Shown in pieces: positions 57,864-64,000 of a DNA stretch of 64,000 nt (the stretch's first letter is position 1; every line of letters begins with the position of its first letter). Source of the stretch: Aquimarina sp. TRL1. GTDB taxonomy: Bacteria > Bacteroidota > Bacteroidia > Flavobacteriales > Flavobacteriaceae. The DNA is taken from assembly GCF_013365535.1 (NCBI RefSeq), contig NZ_CP053590.1:598001-662000 (forward strand). The letters are read 5' to 3'. A program made the position numbers and the translations under genes. The notes beneath the pieces were generated by a model, which ran no database searches, was not told where the DNA came from, and worked only from the letters and a program-made list of their open reading frames with translations.

Positions 57864-58712
57864 CTATTCCGATAGCTTAAACTCGTATACAATTGTTCCT
57901 ACCTGCTTCACAGGAGCTTTTGAATCACTATTGAATCGTGTCGCCAAGGCTGCTTTTTTTGCAGGTGCTAATAAACAAGAGGCACTATTCGTTGTCCCTT
58001 TTACTCCTGGAGTAGCTTTGACAACTCTACCATTTTGATCTACTTGTATTTTTACCACCACAATCCCCGATTCATTACAATCTTGTCTAAACTTTTCTTT
58101 ATTAAGTGCTTTTCTCCCACCTAATCTATAATTTCCATCTCCATCCAATCCTTTTCCATTTCCATAATAGGAGCGAGCATTAGGATCTCCATTCGGATTC
58201 CCCTTATCTCCCGGATTATTATCATCTCCTTCTCCTCCTTTAGCTGTTCCATCACTCTTAGGTCCTTTAGAAAAACTATTAAGAATATCCAAGGTTGATT
58301 TGTCCGGCTTAGGATCTGGTTTTTTCTCTACAGGTTTTTTCTTTGCCGGTTTTTTTTCAGGCTTTTTCTTTTCTTCTTTTTTTACACTCGTTTTTTTCTC
58401 AGGTTTCTCAGTAATCACCGGAGCATCTTCTGAATCTTGAGTAATGACTTTTTCTGAAACCTCAGGAGTTTTTTCTTGTACTTCTTCTACTTCTTCTTCC
58501 ACCGTTTCTTTGGGGGCTGACTTAATCGGTTTTGTCGGCTGCTGCCTTCCTCTTCCGGTTTCTGTTGTCCCAAAATTTACAGCAATTCCACTTTCGGGAG
58601 CTGGATCCAGGTATGAAAGACTTAAGTAAAACAACAAAAGGATGATTCCCACATGTACAATCACAGTGAGAATCATAGACCTTTTTTTATGTTTTGTATC
58701 TAATTTTAACAT
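57864..58712 (-). CDS. tonB: TonB-family energy transducer
   Basis: A 282-residue inner-membrane-anchored periplasmic protein that passes proton-motive force from ExbB-ExbD to outer-membrane transporters. A single transmembrane helix lies near residues 13-32 (ILTVIVHVGIILLLFYL). The middle is a long Lys/Pro/Glu-rich spacer (for example KKPEKKPAKKKPVEKK) that can span the periplasm, and then a Gly/Asn-rich stretch. The C-terminal domain (GIVVVKIQVDQNGRVVKATPG) is TonB-like. It starts 9 bp after exbD stops. Confidence 0.88.
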   Translation of the reverse strand: MLKLDTKHKKRSMILTVIVHVGIILLLFYLSLSYLDPAPESGIAVNFGTTETGRGRQQPTKPIKSAPKETVEEEVEEVQEKTPEVSEKVITQDSEDAPVITEKPEKKTSVKKEEKKKPEKKPAKKKPVEKKPDPKPDKSTLDILNSFSKGPKSDGTAKGGEGDDNNPGDKGNPNGDPNARSYYGNGKGLDGDGNYRLGGRKALNKEKFRQDCNESGIVVVKIQVDQNGRVVKATPGVKGTTNSASCLLAPAKKAALATRFNSDSKAPVKQVGTIVYEFKLSE

Positions 58713-58721
58713 ATACTATTC

Positions 58722-59114
58722 TCAATCGGGTTTTACCGCCAGAATAACTTTAAATTTATTTCTATTCGCTATATCCATAACGCTTACTGCTTTTTCAATA
58801 GGCACTCCTTCTTCTGCCCTTAGAATCACAGTAGGTTCATGTTGTCCTGCCAATCTTGATTTTAATGTACTTTCCAGCCTGCTCTGACTGATTCGTTCAT
58901 TATCTACATAATATTGAAGCTTATTCGTTATGCTTACCGATATATTCTGAACATTAGAGCTCTTTCCCTTAGCCTTTGGCAAAATTAAATCCAGGGCTTC
59001 TGGTGTTACTGCCGGGGATGTCAGCAAAAAGAATACCAATAACAGAAATACAATATCTGTCATTGAAGACATGCTAAATTCCGGACTTACTTTATTTCTT
59101 CCTCTTAAGTTCAT
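58722..59114 (-). CDS. exbD: ExbD/TolR-family biopolymer transport protein
   Basis: A 130-residue protein with an N-terminal membrane helix near residues 17-36. The family's essential Asp is visible in SMTDIVFLLLVFFLL. The rest is a periplasmic domain. It would form the proton channel with ExbB. The gene lies 3 bp after exbB and 9 bp before tonB, a tight operon. Confidence 0.93.
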   Translation of the reverse strand: MNLRGRNKVSPEFSMSSMTDIVFLLLVFFLLTSPAVTPEALDLILPKAKGKSSNVQNISVSITNKLQYYVDNERISQSRLESTLKSRLAGQHEPTVILRAEEGVPIEKAVSVMDIANRNKFKVILAVKPD

Positions 59115-59117
59115 CTG

Positions 59118-59819
59118 TTAAGCAGGTTCGTTAAGTAAATCTAAGAAATCAACTGCAGTCGCTTCCATTTGGTGCACTACCTTATCCGTTTTTACAACCA
59201 GGTGATTATATCCTATATAAGCAACAATCCCGACAACTAATCCCGCAACAGTGGTGGTCATTGCAGTATATATCCCTTCTGCTAATGATCCCATATCTGC
59301 ACTTCCTGAACTTGATGCTAAATTATGGAATGCCAAAATCATACCAATAACAGTTCCAAGAAAACCAATCATGGGCGCAGCTCCTGCAACAGTCGCTAGA
59401 ATACTGACATTCTTTTCCAGTTTATATACTTCTAGACGACCTGCATTTTCAATAGCGGTATTAATATCATCCAAAGGACTTCCTATTCTTGAGATTCCTT
59501 TTTCTGTTAATCTAGAAACCGGATTATTCGTTTGAGCACACAAAATCTTAGCTGCCTCAATTTTACCACTTGAGACCTTTTCTCTAATTTGATTCATAAA
59601 ATTATCATCAAACTTGGAAGCTGCTTTTATAGCGAATAATCGTTCGAAATATATGTATACTGCTACAAAAAGAAGGATAAACAGAATGGCTATGATCACT
59701 ACTCCACCTGTTCCTCCACTAAGTAACAATTCTATAATGGAAAGTGATTTTTCCTCAATTTCCGGTTCAACTTCTTTGGTCTTCTGGGCTAAAGATCCAA
59801 GCATAAATAAGTTCATCAT
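59118..59819 (-). CDS. exbB: ExbB/TolQ-family proton channel protein
   Basis: A 233-residue MotA/TolQ/ExbB-family inner-membrane protein. Three hydrophobic segments are visible near residues 36-56, 140-165 and 190-212. The conserved pattern TVAGAAPMIGFLGTVIGMI and later MTTTVAGLVVGIVAYIGYN identifies it. It is the first gene of exbB-exbD-tonB-folC. An additional N-terminal extension of about 30 residues precedes the first helix. Met2 is an equally good start. Confidence 0.93.
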   Translation of the reverse strand: MMNLFMLGSLAQKTKEVEPEIEEKSLSIIELLLSGGTGGVVIIAILFILLFVAVYIYFERLFAIKAASKFDDNFMNQIREKVSSGKIEAAKILCAQTNNPVSRLTEKGISRIGSPLDDINTAIENAGRLEVYKLEKNVSILATVAGAAPMIGFLGTVIGMILAFHNLASSSGSADMGSLAEGIYTAMTTTVAGLVVGIVAYIGYNHLVVKTDKVVHQMEATAVDFLDLLNEPA

Positions 59820-59889
59820 AAATTGTCTTTGGTTTTTATTTCTATTATATAACGTGAATTATAACGTATAAGTATATTTTTACTTACTA

Positions 59890-61362
59890 TTAAAGCATCA
59901 TTAGTATCCCTATTAATCCTACCCCTCCAAGCACAATTGTATAAGGCAATGCCATTTTTACCATTCTTCCATATGACAATCCGATTAACGGAGCCAAAGA
60001 AGAGGTTAATAAAAATAAGAAAGCTGCTTGTCCATTTGGAGTCGCCACACTTGGTAAGTTTGTTCCTGTATTAATAGCAATCGCTAATTTCTCGAAATGC
60101 TCTCTTGTTATTGCTCCCGATTTAAAAGCTGCCTCTACCTCTCCTATATATACGGTAGCCACAAACACATTATCACTAATCATGGATAAAATTCCATTCG
60201 CAGCATAAAACATTGCCGGTTGATCTTTTAATGGTAAAGACAACACCCAGTCTATTACCGGAGAAAACAAGTGCTGATCATGAATCATTGCTACAATCAC
60301 AAAGAAAACAACCAATAACCCAGTAAAAGGTAAGGCTTCTTCAAAGGACTTTCCTAACTGATGTTCTTCTGTAATCCCCATAAAAGCCGTTTGCACGATA
60401 ATCAATGCCAACCCTATAAATCCTACAGGAGCTGCATGTGTAGCCAATCCAATAATCAAAAGAATTGCCGAAACTGCCTGAACAATCAATCCGTATTTAG
60501 ATTTTTCAGAGCGTTTTGCATCTTCCTGCTCTGTATAGTTTTCTATAATTTGTCTGGCCACATTTGGTAATTTATCCCCAAATCCGAACCATCCTGTAGT
60601 TTCTAACAATGCAGTCGTCAACATTCCTGCAAATAAAACCGGAATCGTTATAGGAGCCATCTGAATAAAGAATGTGATAAAATCCCATCCCATTCTGTCC
60701 CCGATCAACAGGTTTTGAGGCTCTCCAACCAGTGTACAAACCCCTCCTAAAGCAGTTCCTACTACTCCATGCATAATCAAACTTCTAAGAAATCCTCTGA
60801 ATTTTTCCAGTGTTTCACCACTTAATTCTTTAGTATCCAAAGAACCATCCTGGTCATAGTCAGCCGTTGGTGTTGAATGAATCTTGTGATATACTCCATA
60901 GAACCCTACTGCTACACTGATTAAAACCGCAGTTACTGTTAAGGCATCCAAAAAGGCTGATAATACTGCTGATAGAAATACAAACAGTAACGAAATCACC
61001 AATTTTGATTTAATTTTGGTAAAAACTTTACTAAAAATATACATCAATAATGGTTTCATAAAATAAATCCCGGCTACCATAAACACCAGTAACAATACTA
61101 CTTCCAAATTGTGTTCTACCTCGTGATAAGCATTCTTTGGAGTTGTAAGATTAAGTGCCAGAATTTCTATAGCCAGCAACCCTCCTGATTGTAACGGATA
61201 GCACTTTAGTGCCATTGCTAATGTAAAAATAAACTCCCCGATAAATAACCATGAGGTTACTTTTGCTCCTAGTACAAAATAGGAGAAAACATTAAAAATA
61301 AGGAATCCGATCATTACCATCTTAAACCACTTCGGACTACTACCTAAAAAATATCTGAACAT
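59890..61362 (-). CDS. nhaB: Na+/H+ antiporter NhaB
   Basis: A 490-residue polytopic inner-membrane protein with about 12 hydrophobic segments, close to the length of E. coli NhaB. Characteristic pieces are [31 protein letters not shown] near 130, [23 protein letters not shown] near 200 and [13 protein letters not shown] near 395, then [20 protein letters not shown] near 430. It would expel sodium in exchange for protons, fitting a marine habitat. It has 64 bp of separation from the upstream dehydrogenase gene, with no clear terminator between. Confidence 0.9.
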   Translation of the reverse strand: MFRYFLGSSPKWFKMVMIGFLIFNVFSYFVLGAKVTSWLFIGEFIFTLAMALKCYPLQSGGLLAIEILALNLTTPKNAYHEVEHNLEVVLLLVFMVAGIYFMKPLLMYIFSKVFTKIKSKLVISLLFVFLSAVLSAFLDALTVTAVLISVAVGFYGVYHKIHSTPTADYDQDGSLDTKELSGETLEKFRGFLRSLIMHGVVGTALGGVCTLVGEPQNLLIGDRMGWDFITFFIQMAPITIPVLFAGMLTTALLETTGWFGFGDKLPNVARQIIENYTEQEDAKRSEKSKYGLIVQAVSAILLIIGLATHAAPVGFIGLALIIVQTAFMGITEEHQLGKSFEEALPFTGLLVVFFVIVAMIHDQHLFSPVIDWVLSLPLKDQPAMFYAANGILSMISDNVFVATVYIGEVEAAFKSGAITREHFEKLAIAINTGTNLPSVATPNGQAAFLFLLTSSLAPLIGLSYGRMVKMALPYTIVLGGVGLIGILMML

Positions 61363-61426
61363 ACTTAAAAAATTAACTGATTACACTAACCTTTCGATTG
61401 CACTTAATCTTACTAAACTGTGTCTA

Positions 61427-62662
61427 TCACACCAACTGTTGCAAGGCAATCTCAAAGGCAGTTTTACTTATATTTGTTTTTTTGTTATTATGATTAAATG
61501 TATCCTGAATTGCCTTTTTAATCGTTTCTGATGTATCTTTAAAAATGGCTTCATCAGTCATCTGAACTTTTCTTTCCATAAAATACGCAAATACTCTGGC
61601 CATCCCGCAATTGGAAATAAAATCCGGGATTAAGCTTACTTTACTATCTGTATATTCCATAATAGGTCCAAAGAAGATCTCTTTATCTGCAAACGGTACA
61701 TTTGCCCCACATGAGATGACCTCTAAACCTGAATCAATCATTTGGGTTATTTGATCCTTTGTTATCAGCCTGGAAGCTGCACAAGGTGCAAAAATCTCAG
61801 TTTGCAATGACCAAACTTTTTCATTCATTTCTTCGAAAGGAATAAGAGATTCTGCATATAATTTATTTCCTTTTTTGTTTAAATACAGCTCCTTCATCTC
61901 TGCAACTGTAAATCCTTCTTCTTTTATCAACCCTCCTACGTGATCGATAATCCCAACTACTTTGGCTCCCATTGCTGTTAAATAGTACGCAGCAGCAGAC
62001 CCTACATTTCCGAATCCCTGAACCACAGCTCTTTTTCCTTTTACTTCGCCTCCGTATACCTCGTAATAATGTTTTACAGCTTCTGCTACTCCATATCCGG
62101 TAATCATATCTGCCACCGTATACTTTCTATTTACATCAGGAGAAAAAGTTGTGTTTTCCAACACCTTTATAACTCCTTGCCTTAATTGCCCTATTCTATT
62201 AATCTTATCTGCTTCGGTAGGCTGAAAATGACCATTAAACACTCCTTCTTGCGGATGCCAGACTCCACATCCTTCTGTAATGGGAATTACCTCATGAATT
62301 TCATCTACATTAAGATCTCCCCCAGTTCCATAATAGCTTTTTAGCAATGGAGAAACTGCTTTATACCATCGTTTTAGCACTTCTTCTTTTCGAGGGTCAT
62401 TCGGATCAAAGTTAATCCCTGATTTTGCACCCCCTATGGCAGGACCTGAAACTGTAAATTTTACCTCCATTGTTTTTGCCAGTGAAAGTACTTCATTCAT
62501 ATCCAGTCCTTTTCTCATCCTGGTTCCTCCCCCAGCAGCACCTCCTCTAAGTGAATTAATAACCGTCCAACCCTCTGCATCTGTCTCAGAGTCTTTCCAG
62601 TTAAAAACAATTTCAGGTGATTTATTCTCGTAAGTATATAATAGTTCTTTTATGTCTTTCAT
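61427..62662 (-). CDS. Glu/Leu/Phe/Val-family dehydrogenase
   Basis: A 411-residue amino-acid dehydrogenase that interconverts an amino acid and its 2-oxo acid with ammonia and NAD(P). The substrate loop GPAIGGAKSGINFDP is near residue 77, with the lysine in GAKSG. The nucleotide fold VVQGFGNVGSAAAYYL is near 212. It is shorter than glutamate dehydrogenases (about 450) and longer than leucine dehydrogenases (about 365), so substrate preference is open. A promoter-like box lies 176 bp upstream. Confidence 0.9.
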   Translation of the reverse strand: MKDIKELLYTYENKSPEIVFNWKDSETDAEGWTVINSLRGGAAGGGTRMRKGLDMNEVLSLAKTMEVKFTVSGPAIGGAKSGINFDPNDPRKEEVLKRWYKAVSPLLKSYYGTGGDLNVDEIHEVIPITEGCGVWHPQEGVFNGHFQPTEADKINRIGQLRQGVIKVLENTTFSPDVNRKYTVADMITGYGVAEAVKHYYEVYGGEVKGKRAVVQGFGNVGSAAAYYLTAMGAKVVGIIDHVGGLIKEEGFTVAEMKELYLNKKGNKLYAESLIPFEEMNEKVWSLQTEIFAPCAASRLITKDQITQMIDSGLEVISCGANVPFADKEIFFGPIMEYTDSKVSLIPDFISNCGMARVFAYFMERKVQMTDEAIFKDTSETIKKAIQDTFNHNNKKTNISKTAFEIALQQLV

Positions 62663-62837
62663 TTTCTTTTAAACTTTAATTCATTGTTACATTAGGTTTA
62701 ATTGCTATATCTATATTAGCAATCATCATCTGTCTTTTCAAAGTCTTTGTTTCATATTCCCCCTTACGGAGGTTAGAGCTGTGTCATAATTTATACTATT
62801 AATACAATGAATTATTTCTGCTTAAAATGCAATTTCA

Positions 62838-62845
62838 CAAATATA
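62838..62845 (-). promoter_or_regulatory. Candidate promoter of the Glu/Leu dehydrogenase gene
   Basis: The minus strand reads TATATTTG (TAnnTTTG) with TTG 16 bp upstream (62862-62864), 176 bp before the ATG. Confidence 0.4.
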
Positions 62846-63029
62846 AAAAAACTAAGTATGGTCAACACTAAAATAAAATCAAATTTATGTAACAAATTAC
62901 CGCATTCGTAGACATCGCATTCTATTTGTATAAACACATCAAAAAAAAGCAGATTTCGCAGAAAAAAAGTCAAAAAATAAAGAAAGACGCAAAAAACAAA
63001 TAAAACATTAAAACTATCATTTTTAAACT

Positions 63030-63037
63030 TATATTTG
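63030..63037 (+). promoter_or_regulatory. Candidate -7 box of the acyl-CoA dehydrogenase gene
   Basis: Reads TATATTTG, 92 bp upstream of the ATG at 63130. No TTG at the expected -33 distance. Confidence 0.35.
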
Positions 63038-63129
63038 TAGTATTAATAAAAATATGGGCTATATATCTATTTTTTCTCATTAAATCTCAAAATAGTATAT
63101 TATGCACGCATAGCAACAAACAGGAAAAT

Positions 63130-64000
63130 ATGGATTTTAAACTTACGGAAGAACAAATAATGATACGAGATGCAGCTCGTGATTTTGCCAGAACAGAATT
63201 ACTTCCTGGTGTCATTGATCGAGATAACAAACAAGAATTCCCTACCGAACAGGTAAAAAAAATGGGAGAACTTGGCTTTCTTGGGATGATGGCTTCTCCA
63301 GAATATGGAGGAGGAGGAATGGATACAATTTCTTATGTTCTTGCCATGGAAGAGCTATCAAAAGTAGATGCTTCCTGCTCTGTTATCGTATCAGTTAATA
63401 ATTCTTTAGTATGTTGGGGACTGGACACCTATGGATCTCCGGAACAAAAAGAAAAATATTTATCCAAGCTTACAACAGGGGAATCAATTGGTGCTTTTTG
63501 CTTATCTGAACCAGAAGCAGGAAGTGACGCAACCTCTCAGCGTACAACCGCTATCGATAAAGGAGATCACTATGTATTAAACGGTACTAAAAACTGGATC
63601 ACCAATGGAGCATCCGCAGATTATTATTTAGTTATTGCTCAAACCGATAAAGAAAAAAAGCACCGAGGAATTAACGCTTTTATTGTAGAAAAAGGATGGG
63701 AAGGTTTTGAGATAGGGCCTAAAGAAGATAAATTAGGAATCAGAGGTAGTGACACACACTCTCTTATTTTTAATGATGTAAAAGTCCCTAAAGAAAATAG
63801 AATAGGTGAAGATGGATTTGGTTTTAAGTTTGCTATGAAAACCCTGTCAGGAGGAAGAATTGGAATCGCCGCTCAGGCATTGGGAATTGCTGCCGGAGCA
63901 TATGAACTGGCAAAAAAGTACGCTAAAGAAAGAAAAGCTTTTGGTACAGAAATCATGAATCATCAGGCCATTGCTTTTAAACTAGCAGATATGCATACAC
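63130..64000 (+). CDS. Acyl-CoA dehydrogenase (3' end outside window)
   Basis: The first 290 codons of an acyl-CoA dehydrogenase; the gene continues beyond 64000. The flavoenzyme introduces the alpha-beta double bond in fatty-acid or branched-chain acyl-CoA breakdown. Visible family features: the helical N-terminus MDFKLTEEQIMIRDAARDFA, then MASPEYGGGGMD, the FAD/substrate signature GAFCLSEPEAGSDATS near 122, NGTKNWITNG near 150, and TLSGGRIGIAAQALGIAAGAYE near 240. The catalytic glutamate would lie past the window's end. It resembles short-chain/butyryl-CoA dehydrogenases, but that is only an impression. Confidence 0.93.
   Translation, partial: MDFKLTEEQIMIRDAARDFARTELLPGVIDRDNKQEFPTEQVKKMGELGFLGMMASPEYGGGGMDTISYVLAMEELSKVDASCSVIVSVNNSLVCWGLDTYGSPEQKEKYLSKLTTGESIGAFCLSEPEAGSDATSQRTTAIDKGDHYVLNGTKNWITNGASADYYLVIAQTDKEKKHRGINAFIVEKGWEGFEIGPKEDKLGIRGSDTHSLIFNDVKVPKENRIGEDGFGFKFAMKTLSGGRIGIAAQALGIAAGAYELAKKYAKERKAFGTEIMNHQAIAFKLADMHT

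Larger units (their letters stand above)
62663..63129. other. 467-bp divergent intergenic region
   Basis: It lies between the leftward amino-acid dehydrogenase and the rightward acyl-CoA dehydrogenase genes. It is very AT-rich and contains a candidate -7 box for each gene (62838-62845 minus, 63030-63037 plus). No gene or RNA structure was recognised. Confidence 0.7.

Overview
The window is a low-GC chromosomal segment from a member of the Bacteroidota, almost certainly family Flavobacteriaceae. The evidence is the set of gliding and type IX secretion (T9SS) genes (gldJ, porV, two PorP/SprF proteins, two giant proteins with the type B T9SS sorting domain), a SusC/SusD polysaccharide locus, promoter-like TAnnTTTG boxes and the general absence of Shine-Dalgarno sequences. 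The giant adhesins and the NhaB antiporter fit a marine, surface-gliding life. The genus cannot be fixed from this sequence alone.

Layout: 1-1645, the start of a divergent gene and a two-gene Mla-type lipid ABC transporter (mlaE, mlaF). 1727-5779, a leftward cluster: DUF4349 lipoprotein, SprT-like protein, mannose-1-phosphate guanylyltransferase, DUF389 membrane protein. 5949-9210, rightward: two unknown genes, the second a lipoprotein, then an FHS-type sugar permease. 9501-15416, leftward: SDR oxidoreductase, M28 peptidase lipoprotein, pyruvate dehydrogenase E2 and E1-alpha, PorV. 16127-19160, rightward: gldJ and murF, converging on an AlkB-like gene. 19899-28057, a leftward SusC-SusD-GH92 locus aimed at alpha-mannosides. 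28590-55835, the centrepiece: two giant adhesin genes (4906 and 3339 aa), each followed by its own sprF. 56347-56546, two identical tRNA-Val(UAC) genes. 56617-62662, leftward: folC, tonB, exbD and exbB, then nhaB and a Glu/Leu-type dehydrogenase. 63130-64000, the start of an acyl-CoA dehydrogenase that runs off the window.

The most unusual part is 28588-53925. The last 349 codons of both adhesins, the intergenic gap and the whole downstream sprF form a 2,099-bp direct repeat with no indel that I could find and one synonymous difference. Ahead of this shared export cassette each gene carries a different repeat array: 37 exact 288-bp (96-residue) Ig-like modules in one, and 22 exact 321-bp (107-residue) modules in the other. 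Each 107-residue module contains a canonical 12-residue EF-hand calcium loop. Both arrays show higher-order duplications in whole-module steps, which points to continuing homogenisation and length change. The two genes look like interchangeable passengers attached to one T9SS type B/SprF secretion address.

How the parts connect: GldJ and PorV belong to the gliding/T9SS machine that would export the adhesins, and SprF proteins are known to be needed for type B substrates. ExbB-ExbD-TonB would energise the SusC transporter. ManC and the GH92 enzyme both concern mannose, though they are in separate loci. PorU, which I recall lying between porV and gldJ in other flavobacteria, is absent from its expected place.
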